DNA from: JBBDMC01 sp963775235
GTDB lineage: Bacteria; Pseudomonadota; Alphaproteobacteria; Rhizobiales; Kaistiaceae
Direction: 5' to 3'
DNA length: 64,000 nt
Assembly: GCA_963775235.1 (NCBI GenBank)
Contig: CAVZHY010000002.1
Span: 744,001-808,000, forward strand
Shown: piece by piece, positions 8,471-16,554 of the stretch
Layout: the number at the start of each line of letters is the position of its first letter
How positions within the stretch are numbered: position 1 is the first letter of the stretch
Translations under genes and position numbers: made by a program
Notes under the pieces: model-generated
Told to the model about the DNA's origin: nothing
Databases searched by the model: none
The model's input: the letters and a program-made list of their open reading frames with translations, nothing else

Positions 8471-9268
8471 TCAAGAGGTTGGTCCCGGCGGCAAGTGCTG
8501 TGAAGGACCGCGGCCGCCACTGAAATATTCCTTCACCCACGGGTGCTGCGACGCCAGAATCGTCGTCATCGGCCCCTCGACGACGATCTTGCCATCGGCC
8601 AGCGCTGCGATGCGATCGCACGCCGTGTAGAGGCTCTCAAGATCGTGGGTGACCATGAACACGCTGATGCCGAGCGTGCGTTGGAGGGTTCGGATGAGAA
8701 CGTCGATCTCGCGCGCCACGATTGGGTCAAGACCTGACGTCGGCTCGTCGAGGAACACGATCTCCGGGTCGAGTGCGAGCGCTCGGGCAAGCGCCACCCG
8801 CTTGGTCATCCCGCCCGATAACTCGGCCGGAAATTTGAACGCATCTTCCGGACTGAGCCCGACCATTTCCAGCTTCACCATCGCCAGGTCGTTCATCAGT
8901 TCCTCGGGCAGGTGGAGGAACTGCCGCATGGGGAACTGCACATTTTCGCGCACGGTCAGCGACGAGAACAGCGCCCCTCCCTGAAAAAGGACGCCCCACC
9001 GCCGCTCGACCGCGCGCCACTCGGCCTCGCTGGCCTCACCCGGGTCGACGCCGAACACGTGGATGTCGCCGCCTCGTCTTTTGACCAGACCGATGATGGT
9101 GCGCAGGAGAACTGACTTGCCCGCTCCCGAGCCACCCACGACCCCCAGAATCTCACCGCTGCGCACGTCGAGCGTCAGGTGGTCGAGAACGACACCGTCA
9201 CCGAATCCGGCAACGAGATCGCGCACGCTGATTACCGCGTCTGCGGGCTCGGGGCTCACCATCGTCAC
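8471..9268 (-). CDS. mlaF: Mla-type ABC transporter ATPase
   Basis: Encodes 265 residues. Walker A GGSGAGKS is at 45-52, signature LSGGMTKRVALARAL and Walker B EIVFLDEPTSGLDP; the LSGGMxKRV signature and the motif FPMRQFLHLPEE are typical of MlaF/Mkl ATPases of MCE systems. The GTG start overlaps the mlaE stop (GTGA); an ATG two codons later is an alternative. It should drive lipid transfer through MlaE. Confidence 0.93.
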   Translation of the reverse strand: MTMVSPEPADAVISVRDLVAGFGDGVVLDHLTLDVRSGEILGVVGGSGAGKSVLLRTIIGLVKRRGGDIHVFGVDPGEASEAEWRAVERRWGVLFQGGALFSSLTVRENVQFPMRQFLHLPEELMNDLAMVKLEMVGLSPEDAFKFPAELSGGMTKRVALARALALDPEIVFLDEPTSGLDPIVAREIDVLIRTLQRTLGISVFMVTHDLESLYTACDRIAALADGKIVVEGPMTTILASQHPWVKEYFSGGRGPSQHLPPGPTS

Positions 9269-10416
9269 ATCCCGATCGCGGCGAAGAATATGGCGAACAG
9301 GCCGTCGAGCACGATCACCAGGAAGATCGATTTTACCACGGAGGCGGTGGTCTTGAGCCCCAGCGACTCGGCACTGCCCTCAACCCGCATGCCTTCCGCG
9401 CAGGCCACGATGCCGATCACGAACGCCATGACCGGCGCCTTGATCATGCCGACCCAGAAATCGCTGACCGAAACAGCGTCTCGCAGCCGGTCGATGAAAA
9501 TCAGCGGGCTCATGCCGCCGTAGAGCCAGGCAACCAGGCCACCGCCGAGGAGAGCCATCATGGAGCCGAGAAAGGTGAGGATCGGCAGTGCGATCACCAG
9601 CGCGATCACCCGCGGCAATACCAGCACCTCGGCCGGGTCGACTCCCATGGTGCGCAGAGCGTCGATCTCCTCGCGCATTTTCATCGAGCCGAGTTCGGCC
9701 GTGTACGAGCTACCCGACCGTCCGGCGATCATGATCGCCACCAGCAAAACGCCGATTTCGCGCAGCACCAGAATACCGACCAGGTTGACGACGTAGTCCT
9801 CGGCGCCGAAGCGGCGAAAATTGTAGATGCCCTGTTGGGCAATGATGGCGCCGATCAGGAACGTGATCAGAAAAATGATGCCGATCGCCTGCCAGCCAAC
9901 GCGGTCGAGGTGATGGACGATGGAAGTGAGGCGCTGGCCGCGCGGGCGCGCGATCGCCCGACCAAGCGCGACGGCAAACACGCCGATGAAGCCCACAAGG
10001 TCGCCGAGCTCGACCACGAACTGCGTCGTTGCGAGGCCGACATTCTCAACCTGCGCGATCAGACCGGACCTGCGCGGTGTCACCGTAGGCCGCCGACGGT
10101 TGGACGCGCCGACTTCGTCGATGAGGCCGCGGTAGCGATCGGGAACCGCCAGGAGTTGGGCGTCGCTTCCGGCCGCGCTCCATTGTCGCACCAGCTGCTC
10201 GATCAGCCAGGCACCGAATGTGTCCAACCGTTCGATGCCCGCAATGTCAATGTCGGCCCCGGCGCCATCGGCAGGCGCCGAGGCCATCAGCGCCCTCAGC
10301 GCATCGGCGTGGTCGATCGTCCATGAACCGCTCGCCGACAGATGCAGGCGGTCCCCTTCGGTCGTGCTCCGGAAGGACGGGACAGCGGTCACTGGATCAC
10401 CGTTGGCTTGCCTCAA
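9265..10416 (-). CDS. mlaE: Mla-type ABC transporter permease with N-terminal STAS-like domain
   Basis: Encodes 383 residues. Residues 1-110 resemble a STAS domain (the role played by the separate MlaB in E. coli), followed by the MlaE permease domain with about five or six membrane segments and the conserved core GRSGSSYTAELGSMKMREEIDALRT-type loop. In E. coli MlaB binds MlaF and stabilises the complex; here the same role is probably built into the permease. First gene of the mla operon, divergent from the thioredoxin gene. No MlaA or MlaC gene is in the window. Confidence 0.92.
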   Translation of the reverse strand: MRQANGDPVTAVPSFRSTTEGDRLHLSASGSWTIDHADALRALMASAPADGAGADIDIAGIERLDTFGAWLIEQLVRQWSAAGSDAQLLAVPDRYRGLIDEVGASNRRRPTVTPRRSGLIAQVENVGLATTQFVVELGDLVGFIGVFAVALGRAIARPRGQRLTSIVHHLDRVGWQAIGIIFLITFLIGAIIAQQGIYNFRRFGAEDYVVNLVGILVLREIGVLLVAIMIAGRSGSSYTAELGSMKMREEIDALRTMGVDPAEVLVLPRVIALVIALPILTFLGSMMALLGGGLVAWLYGGMSPLIFIDRLRDAVSVSDFWVGMIKAPVMAFVIGIVACAEGMRVEGSAESLGLKTTASVVKSIFLVIVLDGLFAIFFAAIGM

Positions 10417-10660
10417 TCCGACTCATGCGCGCGGGATCATGGCCGGGGGAGGGCATAAAATCCATGCCGCACCTTTCGTCACGCTCCGGGCAAGGCAGTG
10501 TCTTACCGGAGCGCGGCCATTTGTCCATGCCGGCCCGGAACGCCGCGGGATGCCCAGGCGCACGGGAACTTGAACGCGGTCTCGCGCTTCGTGACTGGCA
10601 AATCGGACGGTCCGCGCCTAATTTCCCGTTGAGCCGTCTGATATTGCAGGCTTGCAAACG

Positions 10661-11056
10661 ATGATCACGCGCCGGACCGCCTTCCTCTTCTTGGCCGCGG
10701 CGGCTATGGGCGTAGCCTCCAGCGCCGCTGTTTCGGCCGAGCGGGTGCCTTTCGACCAGGCCGCCTTTGATGCAGCTATCAAGGCCGGCGGCCCCGTCCT
10801 CGTCGATGTTTCGGCAACCTGGTGCGTCACCTGCCACGCTCAGGAGGCCGTGCTCGCCGATCTGATGAAATCTCCGCCCTATAGCGCTTACAAGACCTTC
10901 GTCATCGATTACGACACAGAGAAGAGCATCATGCGCGCCTTTGGCACCCAGCAGCGCTCGACCCTGATCGTCTACAAGGATGGCGCTGAGGTCGGCCGGC
11001 TGACGGGCGACACCGGCGCCGACGTCATAAAGGCGTTGCTCTCCAAAGCGGTCTGA
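10661..11056 (+). CDS. Exported thioredoxin-fold protein (DsbD C-domain-like)
   Basis: Encodes 131 residues from the ATG at 10661 (MITRRTAFLFLAAAAMG); a TTG three codons earlier is less likely. The first 26 residues form a signal peptide, with an RR pair that could fit either the Tat or Sec route. The mature part is a thioredoxin fold with active site TWCVTCHA (C55, C58), like the C-terminal domain of DsbD. The CcdA-type membrane protein starts 6 bases downstream, so the pair probably works as a split DsbD that brings cytoplasmic electrons to periplasmic thiols. Confidence 0.87.
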   Translation: MITRRTAFLFLAAAAMGVASSAAVSAERVPFDQAAFDAAIKAGGPVLVDVSATWCVTCHAQEAVLADLMKSPPYSAYKTFVIDYDTEKSIMRAFGTQQRSTLIVYKDGAEVGRLTGDTGADVIKALLSKAV

Positions 11057-11062
11057 CCGGCG

Positions 11063-11785
11063 ATGTCTTTGGCGGCGGTCGGGCTGGCATTTCTAGCCGG
11101 CCTGCTTTCGGTTCTGTCTCCGTGCGTCTTGCCGCTGCTGCCGGTGGTCTTTGCTGCCGCGACCGCCGAGCATCGCTATGGAGCGTTGGCGCTCGCCGCC
11201 GGGCTGACTTTGTCATTCACAGCGATCGGTCTCTTCGTCGCCACGATCGGGTTCGCCATCGGCCTCGACAGCGACTTCTTCCGCACGCTCGCGGCGGCGT
11301 TGTTCGTCGTCGTCGGGGGCGTTCTCCTTGTACCGGCCTTCCAGACGCGGTTCGCCGTCGCCGCCGGTCCGGTTGGCAACTGGACCGAGCAGCGCTTGGG
11401 TGGCTTCTCGACCGCCGGTCTCGGTGGCCAGTTCGCCCTCGGTCTGCTGCTGGGCGCGGTCTGGATACCCTGCGTTGGCCCCACCCTAGGTGCCGCCTCG
11501 GTGCTTGCCGCCAAGGGGCAGAGCCTCGGCTCGGTTGCCGCGACCATGCTCGTTTTCGGCATCGGCGCCGCCGCGCCGCTGGCGATCCTTGGGCTTGCCT
11601 CGCGCGAGGCGATCCTTCATTGGCGGAACCGCCTGGTCGGCGCCGGCAAGGGGTTGAAGCTTGCCCTCGGGACGATCATGGTTCTTGCCGGCGCCTTCGT
11701 CCTGACCGGCCTCGACAGGGTCGTCGAGACCGTCCTGGTCAATGGCTCGCCGGGCTGGCTGACCAACCTGACCACGCGTTTCTGA
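11063..11785 (+). CDS. ccdA: Cytochrome c biogenesis / thiol-disulfide transmembrane protein (CcdA/DsbD type)
   Basis: Encodes 240 residues with about six membrane segments. The two conserved cysteines sit in LSPCVLPLLP (helix 1) and VWIPCVGPTLG (helix 4), the redox pair that relays electrons across the membrane in CcdA and the DsbD beta domain. It follows the exported thioredoxin gene by 6 bases. Partner proteins could be cytochrome c assembly factors or general disulfide-repair enzymes; the sequence does not decide which. Confidence 0.9.
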   Translation: MSLAAVGLAFLAGLLSVLSPCVLPLLPVVFAAATAEHRYGALALAAGLTLSFTAIGLFVATIGFAIGLDSDFFRTLAAALFVVVGGVLLVPAFQTRFAVAAGPVGNWTEQRLGGFSTAGLGGQFALGLLLGAVWIPCVGPTLGAASVLAAKGQSLGSVAATMLVFGIGAAAPLAILGLASREAILHWRNRLVGAGKGLKLALGTIMVLAGAFVLTGLDRVVETVLVNGSPGWLTNLTTRF

Positions 11786-11864
11786 CCGGCACCTGCCGGC
11801 TGTCACACCACTGTCACATGCGGCGTCAAATAGAGGGCACCTGCGGCAAACGAGGGTCGCCCCG

Positions 11865-12392
11865 ATGACCGAAGACCGTACCTACAACGTGCTGTTCATC
11901 TGCACCGGCAACTCGGCCCGCTCGATCATGGCGGAGGCCATCCTCAATCGCGAGGGCAGGGGTCGCTTTCGCGCCTTCTCGGCAGGCAGCCATCCCAAGG
12001 GAGCGGTCAATCCGCACGCGGCCTCGCTGCTCGAACGCCTCGACTACGACGTTGGCGGCTTTCGGTCGAAGGCCTGGGACGAATTCGCCGCCCCCGGCGC
12101 GCCGGAGATGGATTTCATCTTCACTGTCTGCGATGACGCTGCGGGGGAAGCTTGCCCGGTATGGCCCGGCCACCCGGCAACCGCTCATTGGGGTGTCCCC
12201 GATCCGGCCGCCGTCAACGGATCGCCGGTCGAGGTTGAGCTCGCCTTCGACGATGCCTACCGCATGCTGTCGACCCGCATCGGCATCTTCGTCAACCTGC
12301 CGATGGAGAAGCTCGATCGTGCAGCACTGCACCAGCGCTTGCATCAAATCGGCAAGATCGGCCACGCGAACGATGCTTCGTCGGCGGCCTGA
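11865..12392 (+). CDS. arsC: Arsenate reductase ArsC (low-molecular-weight phosphatase type)
   Basis: Encodes 175 residues. The P-loop FICTGNSARS places the catalytic cysteine at residue 13, and VCDDAAGEACPVWPG contains the further cysteines and loop of arsenate reductases; HWGVPDP is the conserved Asp-Pro motif. This family reduces arsenate to arsenite using thioredoxin- or glutaredoxin-type electron donors. An aquaglyceroporin gene follows 3 bases downstream, a pairing known from arsenic-resistance operons. No arsR, arsB or acr3 gene is seen nearby. Confidence 0.92.
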   Translation: MTEDRTYNVLFICTGNSARSIMAEAILNREGRGRFRAFSAGSHPKGAVNPHAASLLERLDYDVGGFRSKAWDEFAAPGAPEMDFIFTVCDDAAGEACPVWPGHPATAHWGVPDPAAVNGSPVEVELAFDDAYRMLSTRIGIFVNLPMEKLDRAALHQRLHQIGKIGHANDASSAA

Positions 12393-12395
12393 GTT

Positions 12396-13076
12396 TTGAT
12401 CGCTCACGAGCCGCTCGCCCGTCGCCTGGCGGCGGAGGCATTGGGGACTGCGCTCCTGGTCGCCACCGTCGTTGGCTCTGGCATCATGGCCGAGCGCCTT
12501 GCCGGCGGCAACGAGGCGTTGGCGCTGCTTTGCAACACCATTCCCACCGGCGCCATCCTGGTCGTCATCATCACCATCTTCGGTCCGATTTCCGGTGCTC
12601 ATTTCAATCCGGCCGTCAGCATGGTTTTCGCCCTTCGGCAAGAACTCCGTTGGGGCGAATTTGCCGCTTATGTCGCAGTGCAGTGCCTCAGCGGTCTGGG
12701 CGGCGCCGTCGTCGCCCACCTGATGTTCGATCTGGCTCCGCTCGCCATCGGAGTCCATTCGCGCGCCGGACCGTCACAATGGCTGGCCGAGATCGTTGCC
12801 ACCTTTTCGCTGGTGCTCACCATTCTTGGCGGCATTCGCTACGCCCCGGCGTCGGTGCCCTGGCTGGTCGGCCTGGTGATCAGTGCCGCCTACTGGTTCA
12901 CGTCATCCACCAGTTTCGCCAATCCGGCGGTGACCCTGGCGCGTGGCTTCACCACGACCTTTTCCGGGATCGCCCTCGCGCACGTGCCGGCCTTCATCGT
13001 CGCCGAAATTATCGGCGCGCTGATCGCGGCGGCTGCAGGCGCCGCACTCTTCAGTCCGCCTCGAAACCAATCTTGA
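12396..13076 (+). CDS. aqpS: MIP-family channel (aquaglyceroporin, AqpS-like)
   Basis: Encodes 226 residues with six predicted membrane helices and both pore motifs, HFNPAVS and FANPAVT. A TTG start lies 3 bases after the arsC stop, so the two are co-transcribed. In Sinorhizobium an AqpS channel linked to ArsC lets arsenite leave the cell down its gradient; the same role is inferred here from the pairing. The 3' end overlaps the convergent ferritin/CDGSH gene by 26 bases. Confidence 0.87.
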   Translation: MIAHEPLARRLAAEALGTALLVATVVGSGIMAERLAGGNEALALLCNTIPTGAILVVIITIFGPISGAHFNPAVSMVFALRQELRWGEFAAYVAVQCLSGLGGAVVAHLMFDLAPLAIGVHSRAGPSQWLAEIVATFSLVLTILGGIRYAPASVPWLVGLVISAAYWFTSSTSFANPAVTLARGFTTTFSGIALAHVPAFIVAEIIGALIAAAAGAALFSPPRNQS

Positions 13077-15012
13077 GATGAGTGTTGTCGCAGAATGGCT
13101 TGGTGCGTGACCCGCCGCAGCGGCACAGCCGAGCCCGGGTTACCCGGTCGATCGTCCGCCCCGTACCTGAGCAGATTTCGAGGTTACCTGACACCACCAG
13201 GGGGCCATTCTTTTCCGGACTGATGTCGAGTGACCCGTCGCGCACGCTCAACGGTTGCGATTGGCGCGTATCGGGCTCTCCGGTCGCCTTGAACGAAACC
13301 GCGTTGTGCGAGCCGTCGCAGTAGGGCTTGTTCTTCGAGGCGCCGCAGCGGCACAGGGTCGCGCGAAAACCGACGTCGACTCCGCCAACCATCAGCGGCG
13401 CGCGAAACGCGTACGGACCGTTCTCTCGCAGATTGACGAGGTTCACCTGCGGCGGCGCCTCCGGTGCTCCGCCGTCCTTTCGGTCGTACTGGATCGCGCC
13501 GGACGGGCAGTTGTATGCGATGCGCACTACGGCCTCGACTGGCTGGGTGTCGGGGCATATCCATTCGCCGGGCGTGTTGGCCCTGAACACCGTCGGCGCG
13601 CCCAGGACGCAGAAGCGCGCATGGATGCAGCGCTTGCCGCTGAACCGCACCCTGATATCGCGCCCCTCCGCGATCTCAAAATCGCCACTGCCCGACGGCA
13701 GATCATCCGCCTTTGGCTTTGGCTTCGGCGGCGGCGAGATGTGCTCGTGGCCGACGATCTTGAGCGTCGGGATGCCGAAGTTGGATGCGACCCTGTCAAG
13801 CTTTTCGGCGATGCCGGCAAGCTCATGCCCTGGCGGAAAGACGCGGCGCGCGCCTCTGGCGAGTTCAACTACGCGCTCCGCCAGCATATGTTTCTCGCCT
13901 GGCCCTTCGGGCAGGCGGGCAATGTCGCGAAGCATGGTGAACGTAACGCCGGCGTTGACGCCGGGGTGCGAATGGCTCGCCGGCAACGAGGCGAGATAGG
14001 TGCCGATCACCGGCATCAGCTCCATCAGGTCGATGGCGCTGTTGACCATCAGGCGCTGGTCTTCATCCTCGCCGGCGTTTCGGCCGAACGCCTGCCCCAG
14101 GCATCGCAGCATGTGGCTGTAAAGCGAATTGGCAAGATCGAGCACGCGCGCCGCCTCCGGTGCATCAATGAAAACGCGGTCGTGCCTGTCGAACGGCCGA
14201 CGCATGGTCGGGTTATGTGCGACCGGGAATGCGGGTTCGAACGATGGGTCTGCGGCGAGAAAATCGGCGTATTCCTGCCGCACCTTGACGAAGCGGGAGT
14301 AGTGACCGTTCTCGCTATGGCCGGGCGCACCTTCGCCCTGCTCGATGATCGTTTCGATCGCCTCTTCGGCGCTCTTCAGGTCGGTGACAATGATCAGGCC
14401 GGGCAGCGACGCCAGTCCCGGTCCGATCTGTGCCGCCACGTCGCCGCAAAATAACGCCCCCTCGCCGATGTGATGCGCAAGCACGGTCAGGCCATGACGG
14501 ATGCCGCGATAAAGATGGCCGACGGTGCCGTAGTCCTGCGCGCTTGGCATCAATCGGCCCTTGGGCTGCGTGCGGTGGTAGTCGGCCGGATGGACGAATT
14601 CGGAACTATCGGTGAGTTCCTTGCCCTCGGGCCGCTCCAGGAAGATGAAGTGGTCGAGCACACCCGGCGAGAAGCGGGCGAGCTCCGCGACAACGCCGGT
14701 CGGGTGGTAACCGGCCGGAATCGGAAAATTTGGGTGGGAGAGGTGCGGTCCGGCGCCGATCGCGGTGGCGAGGTTGCAGGCAAGCGTCAGATGGCACATC
14801 TCCTCGATCGCCACCGAGGTGATCGCGCGCTGCCACCGCTTGACCGCCACCGCTTGCTCAGCCGTCAGGCCGTCTCGCTCGCCGCGTTTCAGGCTCCACG
14901 CCGCATAGAGGTAACAGGCCATGAGGTTGTGCTCGATCGCCGCTGCCTCCGCGAGTAGGTAGATCAGCTCCTCACGCGTCTCGATGCGAATCTTGGGCTC
15001 AGCTTCCGCCAT
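13051..15012 (-). CDS. Ferritin-like / ferredoxin-like / double CDGSH iron-sulfur protein
   Basis: Encodes 653 residues with three kinds of metal module. Residues 1-330 are a ferritin-like helical domain of the VioB/iminophenylpyruvate-synthase-like type with candidate di-iron ligands E27 (IEHN), E71 and H74 (EEMCH). Residues about 445-515 are a divergent mono-cluster ferredoxin-like domain (Fer4_19 type) with C462, C468, C486 and C502. Two CDGSH domains follow: C554, C556, C565, H569 (CRCGASKNKPYCDGSH) and C630, C632, C641, H645 (CRCGGSRTKPFCDNTH), each with the 3Cys-1His ligand set of 2Fe-2S clusters. No signal peptide, so cytoplasmic. Substrate unknown; a redox or iron-handling role is inferred. 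Its end overlaps the aquaglyceroporin gene. Confidence 0.88.
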   Translation of the reverse strand: MAEAEPKIRIETREELIYLLAEAAAIEHNLMACYLYAAWSLKRGERDGLTAEQAVAVKRWQRAITSVAIEEMCHLTLACNLATAIGAGPHLSHPNFPIPAGYHPTGVVAELARFSPGVLDHFIFLERPEGKELTDSSEFVHPADYHRTQPKGRLMPSAQDYGTVGHLYRGIRHGLTVLAHHIGEGALFCGDVAAQIGPGLASLPGLIIVTDLKSAEEAIETIIEQGEGAPGHSENGHYSRFVKVRQEYADFLAADPSFEPAFPVAHNPTMRRPFDRHDRVFIDAPEAARVLDLANSLYSHMLRCLGQAFGRNAGEDEDQRLMVNSAIDLMELMPVIGTYLASLPASHSHPGVNAGVTFTMLRDIARLPEGPGEKHMLAERVVELARGARRVFPPGHELAGIAEKLDRVASNFGIPTLKIVGHEHISPPPKPKPKADDLPSGSGDFEIAEGRDIRVRFSGKRCIHARFCVLGAPTVFRANTPGEWICPDTQPVEAVVRIAYNCPSGAIQYDRKDGGAPEAPPQVNLVNLRENGPYAFRAPLMVGGVDVGFRATLCRCGASKNKPYCDGSHNAVSFKATGEPDTRQSQPLSVRDGSLDISPEKNGPLVVSGNLEICSGTGRTIDRVTRARLCRCGGSRTKPFCDNTHLKIGFEAD

Positions 15013-15123
15013 TTTGCGTCACCGTTTGAACCGTGATGTACATTCGGGCCTTCGGCCGTTTGGCCTGGAGTCTGGCACGACAACGGCAAACGCGCGAGTC
15101 TCGCGCCGCGGCCTTTGGGGAGT

Positions 15124-16167
15124 TCAGCCGACCACCCGCCACTCGATTGTCTCGCCGCCCCGATAGACCGGAATGCTTGCCCCGGGCCCGTCTACCTTGA
15201 CCACCTCGGGCGCCGGCCATGGCGATCGTTCGAGCGTAATTGTGCCGTCGTTGGGCGGCACCCGATAGTGCGCCGGTCCGTTCAGCGAGGCGAAGGCTTC
15301 CAGGCGATCGAGCCGGCCATTGTCGGCGAAAATCCTGGCGTACGATTCGATCGCGACCGGCGCGGTGAATATGCCTGCGGCGCAAACCGGGGCGAACTTC
15401 CGCCCCGCCGGATGAGGTGCCGAATCGGTGCCGAGAAAGAAGCACGCCTCGCCGGAGGTCGCCGCTTCGCGCACGGCCCTGCGATCGCCCTCCGTCTTGA
15501 TCACCGGCATGCAGTAGGCACCCGGCCGCAGGCCCGCCCCCAGCCAGTCGGTGCGGTTGAGCTCCATGTGATGGAGCGTGATGGTGCCTGCCAGCTGCGG
15601 CGCCGCCGCCCGCACGAAGTCGACCGCGACCTTCGATGACAGGTGCTCCAGGACAACCTTGAGGCCGGCAAAGTCCTTGAGCAGCGGCTGAAGCCTTCGC
15701 TCGATGAACACCGCCTCGCGATCGAACACGTCCACGTCCGGCGCCACCTCTTCGCCGTGGACGAGAAGCGGCATGCCGATCTTCTCCATGCGCGCCAGCA
15801 CGCCCCGTACGTTGGCGATGTCGCTGACGCCCGCGGCGGCATTGGTGGTGGCGTTGACCGGGTACAGCTTGACCGCGGCGAAGACGCCATCGCGAAATCC
15901 GCGCGCGACATCGTCCGGGTCCGTGGCGTCGCGCAGGTAGCAGGTCATGAGTGGCTGGAAAGTCGACGCCTCCGGCAGCGCCGCCACCACCCGCTGCCGA
16001 TAGGCGGCGGCGTCAGCGCTAGTCGCCACGGGTGGCGACAGGTTCGGCATGATGATCGCGCGCGCGAAGACGCGCGCCGTGTGCGGCAGCACAGCCCGCA
16101 TTGTCGCGCCATCGCGGACGTGCACGTGCCAGTCGTCCGGCCGTCGAATGGTGATGCGATGGGTCAT
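15124..16167 (-). CDS. pyrC: Dihydroorotase (type II, PyrC)
   Basis: Encodes 347 residues, the usual size of E. coli-type PyrC. The zinc ligands HVH are at 14-16 (DDWHVHVRDG), the carboxylated lysine lies in AAVKLYP near residue 100, and VHGEE, EHLSS, LHHMEL and GTDSAPH supply the remaining ligands. It cyclises N-carbamoyl-aspartate to dihydroorotate in pyrimidine synthesis. It lies 111 bases downstream of the ferritin/CDGSH gene on the opposite side of that gene's start, with no visible functional link. Confidence 0.96.
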   Translation of the reverse strand: MTHRITIRRPDDWHVHVRDGATMRAVLPHTARVFARAIIMPNLSPPVATSADAAAYRQRVVAALPEASTFQPLMTCYLRDATDPDDVARGFRDGVFAAVKLYPVNATTNAAAGVSDIANVRGVLARMEKIGMPLLVHGEEVAPDVDVFDREAVFIERRLQPLLKDFAGLKVVLEHLSSKVAVDFVRAAAPQLAGTITLHHMELNRTDWLGAGLRPGAYCMPVIKTEGDRRAVREAATSGEACFFLGTDSAPHPAGRKFAPVCAAGIFTAPVAIESYARIFADNGRLDRLEAFASLNGPAHYRVPPNDGTITLERSPWPAPEVVKVDGPGASIPVYRGGETIEWRVVG

Positions 16168-16554
16168 TAAACTTGCTCGGCGATTATCGACTTCGACGGA
16201 GCGTCACTGCAGCAGCCGCTGGAAGAGGTCAATATCATCGCTCGCAAGCGGGCTGGATCTTCGCGCCGGAGCAGGCCCGGATTTGACGTTCGCACGTCGC
16301 CCCCGGCGTTCGCCGGCGACCGCGCGTTAGCAAGCCACGCCCCGGGCCGCCGCCGTAGCCGAGTTTCGGTGGTATTTCCGGGATGGAAGGAGCGTCGGGT
16401 CGGCCTCCGACCAACGAGCCCGGCGTTGCTGGACAACCGCGGCGCAACTGCTTACGAGCATTGTTCTCAAGCACATGGTCGACCCCCGAGCAAAGCCCCG
16501 CCAAAAGAAGTCCGTTGACGCCCCGCGGATGCGATTGGCCGGCGTGGACGGAAG
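16168..16554. other. Intergenic region between divergent pyrC and MFS gene
   Basis: About 390 bases. It must hold the promoters of both divergent genes, but I recognise no convincing -35/-10 pair, RNA gene, repeat or protein remnant. Confidence 0.4.

Noticed and set aside
13255..14454. Long open frame on the plus strand opposite the ferritin/CDGSH gene
   Set aside because: It is antisense to a gene with strong domain evidence, and its translation shows no recognisable motif; long shadow frames are expected at this GC content.
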